Shown: positions 8,717 through 16,176 of the stretch, piece after piece
Layout: each line of letters opens with the position of its first letter
Position numbering within the stretch: position 1 is the stretch's first letter
DNA from: Sulfurivermis fontis
GTDB lineage: Bacteria > Pseudomonadota > Gammaproteobacteria > Thiohalomonadales > Thiohalomonadaceae
Assembly: GCF_004001245.1 (NCBI RefSeq)
Contig: NZ_AP018724.1
Span: forward strand, 2,038,501 to 2,102,500
DNA: 64,000 bases
Direction: 5' to 3'
Notes under the pieces: generated by a model
The model's database searches: none
The model's input: the letters and a program-made list of their open reading frames with translations, nothing else
What the model was told of the DNA's origin: nothing
Translations under genes and position numbers: made by a program

Positions 8717-9439
8717 TCACTTGCTGAACTCAAACGCGGCAGTGGCGGCTGCACCACCCTTGATACTCACCCGCGCGCTCTTCTCCCCCAGTACCGGATG
8801 CCATGCCTTCACCTCGTAGTCGCCGTCAGGCAATCCATCGATCGTGAAGGAACCATCCGCCTTGCTGACTACCGCATACGGGTTCTCGGCTGCGAAGGCC
8901 CAGCCGTGCATGAAGTCGTGGGCGTCGCACTCGACTTTGATCACGTTGGCGCGCTTGACCTTGATCGGCTGCTTGAGCTCACCCTTGTCCGGCTGGCCGA
9001 CGTTGAACATGGTGCGGCGCACCGTGCCGATGATTTCGTAGGTATGGATGTTGTGCAGCACCGGGTCGGAGTTGCGGACGGTGAGATCGGCACCCTTCTG
9101 CACCACCAGCACCTCGGGGGCGAAGGCGCAGCCCTTCTGGTCGAGTAACGGGGCAGCGAGTTCACCCCAGGGCTTGCCCTTCTCCGCCTTGGCGACGTAA
9201 ACAACGGCACCGGCCAATTTGCCGTTGCTGGCATTGACCTCGACGATCTGGCGGTTGCCAGTACCGCATACAGCGTTGTCCTTGGTGATCGGCAGGGCCT
9301 TCGGCGCGGGCACCGCGCCCGCGAAACTCACACTGCCGGTCACCTTGCCACTGCCGGCGGCCGTGGCCTCGTAAGCGTGGGAAAGGGGCGCGAGCGCAAG
9401 TCCGCTCAGCGCAACGGCACAAATGGTCAACTTGTTCAT
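8717..9439 (-). CDS. Periplasmic cupredoxin with C-terminal carboxypeptidase-regulatory-like domain
   Basis: A 240-residue exported protein (signal peptide 1-22, ending SHA). The central part is plastocyanin-like, with candidate type 1 copper ligands H129 (VLHNIH), C171, H174 and M177 (CDAHDFMHGW). The C-terminal 50 residues (DGSFTIDGLPDGDYEVKAWH) form a carboxypeptidase regulatory-like beta sandwich. AGGAG is flush against the ATG at 9445, so I take the ATG at 9439 as the start. It is the first gene of the run leading into the idr genes, 37 bases ahead of the lipoprotein peroxidase, and may be an electron carrier for the enzyme. Its substrate partner is not known. Confidence 0.8.
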   Translation of the reverse strand: MNKLTICAVALSGLALAPLSHAYEATAAGSGKVTGSVSFAGAVPAPKALPITKDNAVCGTGNRQIVEVNASNGKLAGAVVYVAKAEKGKPWGELAAPLLDQKGCAFAPEVLVVQKGADLTVRNSDPVLHNIHTYEIIGTVRRTMFNVGQPDKGELKQPIKVKRANVIKVECDAHDFMHGWAFAAENPYAVVSKADGSFTIDGLPDGDYEVKAWHPVLGEKSARVSIKGGAAATAAFEFSK

Positions 9440-9491
9440 GGGCATCTCCTGCTGGTTCGTAACGAAAGGTCATCAAGCCTTATTCACCACC

Positions 9492-9510
9492 AGAGCAATG
9501 GCTGTGCCAA
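9492..9510 (-). promoter_or_regulatory. Sigma-54 promoter for the cupredoxin-idr operon
   Basis: The minus strand reads TTGGCACAGCCATTGCTCT. The invariant GG (9508-9507) and GC (9496-9495) are ten bases apart, and both boxes (TGGCAC and TTGCT) match the consensus TGGCAC-N5-TTGCW. Transcription would start near 9483, giving a leader of about 45 bases before the ATG at 9439. Sigma-54 promoters need an NtrC-type activator; one is encoded at 21355-22740. Confidence 0.75.
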
Positions 9511-9750
9511 CGCCACAAATGGCGATCCATGCACCGAAAATCCCTTTTGTTATGCCGGATTATTGGAAATCGCATGGGCGCGCCCTCTCATCAGGCGGGC
9601 ATTTTCTTACCGGCAGTGAATAAAAATTGACCGTCACTCGTCGGCCCGCCATGGCAGCAGGGCTGCACAGGCGGGCCGAACAGCGGCGATGTCCCGCGGC
9701 ACGGCTTTTGCTGCACCTTTATGCATTGCAGAAATGTGTGGAGAACAGAC

Positions 9751-11184
9751 ATGCGTTGGGACAAAGACGTCGTCGTGGTCGGTGCGGGAATTTCCGGTCT
9801 TGCGGTGGCGCATACCCTGGCCGGACATGGGCGCGACGTAACGCTCATCGAGCGGGACACCAGGGTCGGCGGCCGCATGCACACGGAAGCGCGCGGTGGC
9901 TTCCTGCTGGAACACGGCCCCAACGCGCTGATCGCACCGGCTGCGGGAGCGGAGACGCTGATCGCGGCTGCGGGTCTGACCGAGCAGCGCATCATGCGCG
10001 GCGCGGAGGTGCGTCATCGCTATCTTGCACGCGATGGCCACCTTCATGCCCTGCCCATTGATCCGGCAGGATTTTTCCTGTCGTCCTTCTTCACCCTGCG
10101 CGGGCGCCTGCGGCTGCTGGCGGAACCCTTCATCACCGCCCGGCACGACGATGAATCCATCGCGGCCTTCATACGCCGACGCTTCGGCCGCGAATTGCTG
10201 GATTACGTCTTCGATCCGCTGGTGGGCGGCCTGTATGCCGGCGATCCGGAACGTTTGAGCATCGATGCCGTGTTTCCCCATCTGAAGGCGATGGAACGCA
10301 ATCATGGCTCGGTATTGCGCGGCGTGCTGGCGCGGCACCGCCTCGGCCGCGCCTTCGATCCGCAGCGTCGCAGCCTGTTCTCCCTGCGCCATGGCCTCGG
10401 CTCCCTTCCAGCCGCCCTGGCTCAGGGACTGGGTCTGCGGGTGCTTACCGGCACCCGTTTGGACGCCATATCACCGTTGCCGGACGGCGGCTTCCGGCTG
10501 CGCCTGAGCGGCCAGGGCCGCGACACCACCCTGAGCGCCGCCCAAGTGGTGCTCGCCCTTCCCGCCTATGCCGCCGCGCGCGTGCTTGCGCCGCTGGATG
10601 ACACGACCGCCGCACGCCTCGCGGGTATCGATCATCCGCCACTGGCGGTGGCCTTTCTCGGCTATCGGCGCGACACCATCGAGCATCCGCTGGACGGGCT
10701 GGGCGCGCTCATGCCCAAGGCGGAGAAACGCGACGTGCTGGGTATGCTTTTTTCGTCCACCCTGTTTAACGGGCGCGCCCCGCAGGGCCATGCCCTGCTT
10801 ACCGCTTACGTGGGCGGCACGCGGCAACCGGACTTGGCCGGGCTACCGCGCGAAGAATTGCTGCAACGGGTGGAACACGAAGCACGCGATCTGCTGGGCG
10901 CACGTGCCGCACCGGTGCTGCGCCACGTGCGCTACTGGCAACGCTGTCTGCCGCAACCGGGAATGGACCACGCGCAGTGCATCGCCGCCGTGCGTGCACT
11001 GGAGCAGCAATGGCCTGGGCTGCATATCACCGGCAATTATCTGGGGGGGGTGTCGACGGTAGCCTGCATAGATGCCGCGATGACCACCGCAGAGCGCGTC
11101 ATGGTACAAGGCATGCCGCGGCGTACGGACGGCATGGATGATGTCACGGCGGGTCGACCCTCGGTCGACGTCAGAGCCTCGTGA
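9751..11184 (+). CDS. hemG: Protoporphyrinogen oxidase (HemY type)
   Basis: A 477-residue flavoprotein that oxidises protoporphyrinogen IX to protoporphyrin IX, the penultimate step of haem synthesis. The N-terminal FAD-binding motif is VVVVGAGISGLAVAHTL, followed by RVGGRMHTE. The C-terminal FAD contact GNYLGGVSTVACIDAA (near 425-440) is typical of the oxygen-dependent HemY family. The ATG at 9751 is preceded by GGAGAACAGAC. It lies between two haem-rich operons, both transcribed away from it, so it may serve cytochrome assembly. The symbol hemY would be equally valid. Confidence 0.9.
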   Translation: MRWDKDVVVVGAGISGLAVAHTLAGHGRDVTLIERDTRVGGRMHTEARGGFLLEHGPNALIAPAAGAETLIAAAGLTEQRIMRGAEVRHRYLARDGHLHALPIDPAGFFLSSFFTLRGRLRLLAEPFITARHDDESIAAFIRRRFGRELLDYVFDPLVGGLYAGDPERLSIDAVFPHLKAMERNHGSVLRGVLARHRLGRAFDPQRRSLFSLRHGLGSLPAALAQGLGLRVLTGTRLDAISPLPDGGFRLRLSGQGRDTTLSAAQVVLALPAYAAARVLAPLDDTTAARLAGIDHPPLAVAFLGYRRDTIEHPLDGLGALMPKAEKRDVLGMLFSSTLFNGRAPQGHALLTAYVGGTRQPDLAGLPREELLQRVEHEARDLLGARAAPVLRHVRYWQRCLPQPGMDHAQCIAAVRALEQQWPGLHITGNYLGGVSTVACIDAAMTTAERVMVQGMPRRTDGMDDVTAGRPSVDVRAS

Positions 11185-11234
11185 GGCTCGCGCGCAACTC
11201 GGCGGTATATTTCACTCGGCACCATTATTCCTGA

Positions 11235-11646
11235 ATGACCACCACGGTTAACCACTGCGGTCCTGGCGTTTTATGCGGCGACGCAATTCATCACGGGAGC
11301 GACGTTCTCCGCGCCACAGCTCATCGGCTACACGGTGCTCCCCCTCCTGCTGGTGGCCATACTGGCTCAGCTTCCCCTCACGCTGACCGAGAGCGCGGCG
11401 CTGCAAGCCGGTATCGGCGCCACGGTCATCGCCCTCCATGCCATATTTGGCGCTGTCGGCGATCAAGGCGTGTTGGGGCTAATGTGGATATTGCTGCTGT
11501 TCGGTGCCTTCACGCTGGTTGCACAGGGCATCCAACTCCACTTGCTGTTGCTCGTCCATCGTCAAGCCACGCGCGACACACTGAACGTGTCTGCTCAACC
11601 GCAGCGCCTTGCTGCCACAAGCGAAGGAGATTGTCGGCAGGCCTGA
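11235..11646 (+). pseudogene. Small hydrophobic membrane ORF, apparently frameshifted or without normal start
   Basis: From 11239 one frame stays open to the TGA near 11646 and encodes about 135 mostly hydrophobic residues with three or four likely membrane spans (AFYAATQFITGATF, IGYTVLPLLLVAILAQL, GVLGLMWILLLFGAFTLVA). No ATG exists in this frame; the first usable start is a GTG at 11335, inside a membrane span. An ATG at 11235 opens a different frame (MTTTV) that would join the hydrophobic frame after one small indel. I do not recognise the family. It may be a decayed gene or a short real protein with an unusual start. Confidence 0.4.
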
Positions 11647-11758
11647 TGCATCCGGCTATGCCGTGCTTGAGGCACTGTGTGATGCCGAACGCCTGCGGGA
11701 GGCCATTGCCGTCAAAGCGGGCAATGAAAAGATAGCGGCGACCGCGGTCGCGTTCTGA
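11585..11758 (+). other. Open coding-like tail without a start
   Basis: A 57-codon open stretch ends in TGA at 11756-11758 and reads smoothly (LLPQAKEIVGRPDASGYAVL, then EALCDAERLREAIAVKAGNE). It looks like the C-terminal end of a soluble protein, but there is no upstream domain: an in-frame stop lies at 11582-11584 and there is no ATG. It overlaps the end of the hydrophobic ORF in another frame. Together the two fill the 670-base gap between hemG and the Fnr-like gene and suggest eroded sequence. Confidence 0.3.
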
Positions 11759-11853
11759 GAGACGACACTACTGGTCAAAAGCGGAACCGAACCTTGTCAG
11801 GCATCAAAGCGCAGCAGTGCCCAGTTGCGTCGCGCCATTGTTCAATATCGGGT

Positions 11854-12558
11854 CTACGGGCGTTCCGTCCAACCACGCCCGGCGGCAAGACCTGCCAACG
11901 CTTGGCGATCCAGCAGATATACCAGGCGATCATCGACCTCGATCACGCGGTTTTGGGCCAGGCGGCCGAATACCCTGCTGACGGTTTCCGGGGTCAGGTT
12001 CAAGTGGCGGGCGATGTCGTTGCGCGGCATGGGCAAATCCAGCGGTGTAGTGCCGTCGTCTTGCGCTTGGCGCGTCGCCAGTTCCAGCAAAAGGGCGGCA
12101 ACCCGTGCCTCGCTCGGTTTACCCAGACGCAAGGTGGCGGTACGCAGCCGCTTCAGCTCCTGCGAATACGCCGAAATCATGGTCAAGGCGAACCCACTGC
12201 GTTCGATGATGCGATTGCGCAACAGGGGATAAGGGACGCGGCACAGGCGGCTTTCCATCGTGGCTGTGGCCACGCCGGGTGCAGGAATGCCCCCGGCCAG
12301 TTCGCCCAAGCCGATGATCTCGCCGGGCAGATAGAACGCGACCCAGGGATGGCACACATTCCGTGCGGCGAGCTTGATACAGCCCGTCCTGACCACAAAC
12401 ACCGCGCCCGTCATCATCAACCGCTCACCCTCGCGCACCCGGCGTTCGCCGATGCACACCGTGCCGCAGCCGCCGTACGGGCAGGTGGCATCGAAGGGGC
12501 AAAGCTTTCGTGCGGGCTGAACGGCGTTTAATTGCGTCACCGGAATGATCTTACCCAT
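11854..12558 (-). CDS. Crp/Fnr-family transcriptional regulator with N-terminal cysteine cluster
   Basis: A 234-residue regulator with a cyclic-nucleotide-binding-like sensor fold (about 40-130), a dimer helix (RSGFALTMISAYSQELKRL) and a C-terminal helix-turn-helix (NDIARHLNLTPETVSRVFGR). The N terminus holds C20, C26, C31 and C35 (KLCPFDATCPYGGCGTVC). Their C-X5-C-X4-C-X3-C spacing differs from classical FNR, though an Fe-S cluster sensing O2 or NO is plausible. The open frame begins at a TTG at 12579, but the ATG at 12558 with GAGG ahead is preferred. It overlaps the radical SAM gene by eight bases, making it the last gene of the CydA-like operon. Confidence 0.88.
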   Translation of the reverse strand: MGKIIPVTQLNAVQPARKLCPFDATCPYGGCGTVCIGERRVREGERLMMTGAVFVVRTGCIKLAARNVCHPWVAFYLPGEIIGLGELAGGIPAPGVATATMESRLCRVPYPLLRNRIIERSGFALTMISAYSQELKRLRTATLRLGKPSEARVAALLLELATRQAQDDGTTPLDLPMPRNDIARHLNLTPETVSRVFGRLAQNRVIEVDDRLVYLLDRQALAGLAAGRGWTERP

Positions 12559-13807
12559 GGGGACGGCCTCGCATGGCAAACGGCATGGACGGGCGGTTGG
12601 CCTGCATAAACGCCGCAGTCACTCGCGACAGGCCCGCCTGCGCCGCTTTCTCCTCTATACGGGCACGCACCCTTCCGCGCACGAAGGCGGGGATACGCTC
12701 CAGCCAAACCCTTGCATCGTCGTCCCAGCTGATCGTTGTCTGTGGCGCAACCGGTGCCGATTCCGGTGCCGCACCGAACGGTTTGACGTAGCGGCATTTG
12801 CCGTCTTCCGCCATGAGATCGCCGCCGGTCGCCAACGCCCGCGCACGGCAGCCACCGCAACTGTGGCGGTAATCGCAATCGCCGCATTTGCCCATCGGCA
12901 ATTCGTTGCGCAGGCGGCCGAAGGCAGCGCCGTGCTGCCAGATATCCGCCAGGGGCCTGCTGCGCAGACTCCCCACGGTGGCGGGAATATAGGGACACGG
13001 GGTGACCTCGCCCTGCGGGGTGATGCGCAGATAGGTGCGCCCGGCTAGGCAGGCGCTGGACCAGCTCGCGTAACCGTCCACGGTTTCTCCGGCATGCAGG
13101 CCGAGCAGACGGCGCGCATAGGGCGCGCAACGGGCGCGGATAGTGAGATGGGAACGCCCCTGCTGCAACCGCAGGATGTCCGCCAGGGTAGCCTCATAGG
13201 TTTCGGGCGTAAGGTCGGTCTGCGTCACACCACGGCCGGTGCAGACCAGGAAGAACAAATTGAGGGCCATGGCGCCGAGATGCGCCGAGAAATCCGCCAG
13301 GGCTTCCAGTTCATGGCGGTTTTCCTCGAACAGCGTCGTCTGGACCAACACGCCGAGTCCCGCATCCTGGGCCGCACGCAGGCCGGCGACCGCCCGCGCC
13401 CAGGCGCCGGGCACGCCGCGCAACTGGTCGTGAAACTCGGGGGTCACCGAGTCCAGGCTGATGCCGACGCCCGCCGCCCCCGCCTCGCGCAAGGACTGCG
13501 CACGGGCGGCATCGAGCAGCGTGCCGTTGGTTCCGATCACCGGCATCAGGCCACCCTGCGCCGCCTGCGCAACCAGTTCATTCAGGTCGCGCCGCAGCAG
13601 CGGCTCGCCGCCGGTCAACACCAACATCGCCCCCGGTGCCACGGCCGCGATTTGCGCCATAACATCCAGCGCCTCGGCCGTGCTCAACTCATCCGGCGCC
13701 TCGATGCGGCGCTGCACCGCATCGAGATAGCAGTGGCTGCAAGCCAGGTTGCACACTCGGGTCAGGTTCCACGAGATAAGCTGGGGCTGCGGTGCTGCGT
13801 TGTCCAT
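12551..13807 (-). CDS. Radical SAM/SPASM protein with C-terminal PCP_red domain (NirJ/AhbD-like)
   Basis: A 418-residue radical SAM enzyme. The cluster motif is C19-X3-C23-X2-C26 (RVCNLACSHCYLDA), followed by LTGGEPLLRRDL. A SPASM-type region carries many cysteines (CLAGRTYLRI, TPCPY, CGDCDYRHSCGGCRA), as in haem-modifying NirJ and AhbD. The last 65 residues (ISWDDDARVWLERIPAFVRG) form a PCP_red domain, first named from protochlorophyllide reductase, and the same module occurs twice in the preceding gene. It may modify a haem or a peptide for the oxidase encoded upstream; the substrate cannot be deduced. The ATG at 13807 lies five bases after the upstream stop. Confidence 0.85.
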   Translation of the reverse strand: MDNAAPQPQLISWNLTRVCNLACSHCYLDAVQRRIEAPDELSTAEALDVMAQIAAVAPGAMLVLTGGEPLLRRDLNELVAQAAQGGLMPVIGTNGTLLDAARAQSLREAGAAGVGISLDSVTPEFHDQLRGVPGAWARAVAGLRAAQDAGLGVLVQTTLFEENRHELEALADFSAHLGAMALNLFFLVCTGRGVTQTDLTPETYEATLADILRLQQGRSHLTIRARCAPYARRLLGLHAGETVDGYASWSSACLAGRTYLRITPQGEVTPCPYIPATVGSLRSRPLADIWQHGAAFGRLRNELPMGKCGDCDYRHSCGGCRARALATGGDLMAEDGKCRYVKPFGAAPESAPVAPQTTISWDDDARVWLERIPAFVRGRVRARIEEKAAQAGLSRVTAAFMQANRPSMPFAMRGRPHG

Positions 13808-13812
13808 GCAGA

Positions 13813-15240
13813 TCAGCCGCTCAGCATTTCCGTCACCGCACGGGTGGCGGCGTCCACCATCGCCTCGGTGACCACCGTCACCCCCTGGCCGCGCGCCATC
13901 TTCTCGATGCGCAACCGGGCGTGGTCGCGTACCGAGTCCGGCATCGGCTCCAGACGCGCCAAGGCCGCCGGTTCCCATGTCAGAGGCGGGAAAGCCTCTT
14001 TTCCCTGCTTCTTCGGCGGGCCGTTGCCGCTGAAGGGACACTTGCCGCCGGCTGCGGGCATGCCAGGCATGCGGGTGAGCACCGCGTCGATAACATCGGA
14101 AGTCACCACGGTATGGCCGCGCTCAATGGCATGTTTGATGATCGCCTTGCGCGCCATGCCCTGAACGAAGCCGGGCACGCGCGCCATGCGCGCCTCCGCC
14201 TCCTCGGTCCAGCTCATGGTGGTCTCGGCCACCTGCTCCATGGGCGGCTCGAAGCACTGCGCCGACAGCAGCAGATTGCAGGGCGCCCGGCGCAGCAGCA
14301 ATTCAGTGGCGCTGCCCAGGTCCATGCCGGCCTCGGAATGGACGCCGATGCGGCCGAGCACCAGCAGCCAGGGCCGCGCCTCGCGTGCAAACTTCAGTAT
14401 CTGATCCCCGGCCTTGCCGGCCAGCAGATGGGTAGCCAGTTCTATCCCCGCGTCGCCGGCTAGGCGTTTTGCCACATCGAGATGCCCCTGATAAATTTTA
14501 GCCAGGCCGGAATCGATGATGTCCTCGTGCAGCTTTTCCTGCTCCTCGAAGCGGAACACGCTCGCCGCCTCCGGCGACAACACCTTGGCGATGCTGTTGA
14601 AGGCGACGTAATGGAAGTGCGGATCGAATACCGCTACCGCCACCACCGGTCGCTGAAATATCTTCGCCAACTCGAAGGCGGTCATCAGCCCACCGTAGGA
14701 CTGGGGACTGCCGTCCAGCGCGACCATGATGGCAGCATCGTCGCATGCCTCGATTTCACGCACCACCAGTACATCGCGGTCGATGCGCCGCGCCACCCGC
14801 TCGCACACGCTGCCCAGTTGGGATGACTCCACCGCGCCCAGTCCCAGCGCCCCCATCACCACCAGGTCGGCGTCACCCGCACCGATGTCCTGCACCAGCG
14901 CCTGCCAGTTCTTGCCCTCCAGCGACACGCCGCGGCCGGCAAGCCCTGCCGTCGCGCAGCGCGTATGGAATACGTCGAGATAGGAGTCGGAAATGACGCG
15001 CAGGCCGCGCGTGATGAGGTCGTCGTGGATGTCGCGCTGCTCGACGAGCTTTTCCTCCTTGCGATAGGGTTCGGGCAGACCGCCCTCCATCTGGCGAAAA
15101 CGCCGGTCATGCAGTTTGGCGGCGTAGACATGGCTGCCAGTGAGTTGCGCACCGGTCGCCTTGGCCAACTCGATGGCCAGATCGACACCGCGCAGCGACA
15201 ACGGCGAATTGTCCAGGGGCAGATAGATGGAACCGTACAT
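13813..15240 (-). CDS. Tandem universal-stress protein fused to two PCP_red domains
   Basis: A 475-residue cytoplasmic protein. Residues 1-160 and about 165-305 are two UspA-like domains (LDLA-type start MYGSIYLPLDNSPLS; nucleotide-binding-like ends VMGALGLGAVESSQLGSVCE and LGRIGVHSEAGMDLGSATEL). Residues 320-375 and 410-475 are two PCP_red-like repeats (TMSWTEEAEARMARVPGFVQ and LTWEPAALARLEPMPDSVRD), joined by a linker with a lone KCPF motif. The fusion sits between the SCO1-like gene (12 bases upstream) and the radical SAM gene (five bases downstream), so it is part of the oxidase operon. Its function is unknown. Confidence 0.85.
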   Translation of the reverse strand: MYGSIYLPLDNSPLSLRGVDLAIELAKATGAQLTGSHVYAAKLHDRRFRQMEGGLPEPYRKEEKLVEQRDIHDDLITRGLRVISDSYLDVFHTRCATAGLAGRGVSLEGKNWQALVQDIGAGDADLVVMGALGLGAVESSQLGSVCERVARRIDRDVLVVREIEACDDAAIMVALDGSPQSYGGLMTAFELAKIFQRPVVAVAVFDPHFHYVAFNSIAKVLSPEAASVFRFEEQEKLHEDIIDSGLAKIYQGHLDVAKRLAGDAGIELATHLLAGKAGDQILKFAREARPWLLVLGRIGVHSEAGMDLGSATELLLRRAPCNLLLSAQCFEPPMEQVAETTMSWTEEAEARMARVPGFVQGMARKAIIKHAIERGHTVVTSDVIDAVLTRMPGMPAAGGKCPFSGNGPPKKQGKEAFPPLTWEPAALARLEPMPDSVRDHARLRIEKMARGQGVTVVTEAMVDAATRAVTEMLSG

Positions 15241-15252
15241 GGCTGTAACCTC

Positions 15253-16176
15253 TCACTTCGCAAACAGGCCGCGCACCAGCGCAACGGCCTTGTCCCATGT
15301 CGTCTCGCGTGCCGCCGGTGTCGTTTTCTCGACCAGCAGTTCGCGCACCACCTTTACGATCTCGTCTGTGGGGGTAAACAGACCATGGAACTCCGAGCGC
15401 AGGTTGCCCTGTGGATCGATGACGATATAGACGGCGTTGTGCACCAAGTCGCCGGCCTGATCGGGGCGTACCACGATGCCGTAATCGGCGGCGGCCTGCG
15501 TAGCCTCCTGCACCGTGCCGGTGAGCAGGGTCCAGCGCTGCGGGTCGAGGCCGTGGTTCTGGATAAAGGCGCGCAGGCGCTCCGGCGTATCGCGGTTCGG
15601 ATCGATACTGACGCCCAGGAAATGCGTCTGCACCCGCTCCTCCGCCGTCATCCACTTGTCCATGCGCGCCAGGATCTGCGGCATGGTGGGGCAGATGTCC
15701 TTGCACTCGGTGTACATGAAGATCATCACCAGCGCCTTGCCGCGGAAGTCGGTCAGGGACACCCGCCGGCCATCCTGATCGGTCAGGCTAAACACCGGCG
15801 CCGGCTCGTGGGCGTCGATGCGATCCCAGGGATTGTTGGCGGCCTGCACCGGCGCGCCCAGGAACATCAGCAGCGCGGCCAGCAGGGCGGCATAGGCCGC
15901 GGCGCGCCAGCGCAGTGCCGATGGCGTGCCCGCCCCCAGGCGCCGCCCCAGCCATTGCCCGGCGGCGGCGGTGGCGAACAACGACAGCGCCTCGGGCCAA
16001 GCCAGGGCAAAGACATGGCGCAGCGCCAGCAACAGCATCGCCGACGCGGCGAGCAGGCCGAAACGGCGGTGGGACAGGCGCCCGGCCCCGGCCCGCAAGC
16101 GGCCCAGGGGCAGGTTGAACCCCAGCGCCACCGGCGCCAGCAGCCACAGCGCACCGCCATGCGCCAGAAAAGTCAT
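15253..16176 (-). CDS. SCO1/SenC-family copper protein with N-terminal membrane domain
   Basis: A 307-residue protein. Residues 1-110 hold about four hydrophobic segments (ALWLLAPVALGFNL, FGLLAASAMLLLALRHV and AAAYAALLAALLMFLGAPV are clear). The rest is a thioredoxin-like SCO domain with the copper-binding C-X3-C motif in YTECKDICPTMP and the conserved histidine in DLVHNAVYIVID. SCO proteins deliver copper to, or reduce cysteines of, haem-copper oxidases. Here the neighbouring oxidase is CydA-like and lacks copper, so its client may be different. The start overlaps the upstream stop by four bases (ATGA). Confidence 0.88.
   Translation of the reverse strand: MTFLAHGGALWLLAPVALGFNLPLGRLRAGAGRLSHRRFGLLAASAMLLLALRHVFALAWPEALSLFATAAAGQWLGRRLGAGTPSALRWRAAAYAALLAALLMFLGAPVQAANNPWDRIDAHEPAPVFSLTDQDGRRVSLTDFRGKALVMIFMYTECKDICPTMPQILARMDKWMTAEERVQTHFLGVSIDPNRDTPERLRAFIQNHGLDPQRWTLLTGTVQEATQAAADYGIVVRPDQAGDLVHNAVYIVIDPQGNLRSEFHGLFTPTDEIVKVVRELLVEKTTPAARETTWDKAVALVRGLFAK

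Noticed and set aside
9652-9667. Second sigma-54-like site on the plus strand ahead of hemG (TGGCAGCAGGGCTGCA)
   Set aside because: The GG/GC spacing is right, but both boxes deviate from consensus (TGGCAG, CTGCA), and such matches arise often in GC-rich DNA.
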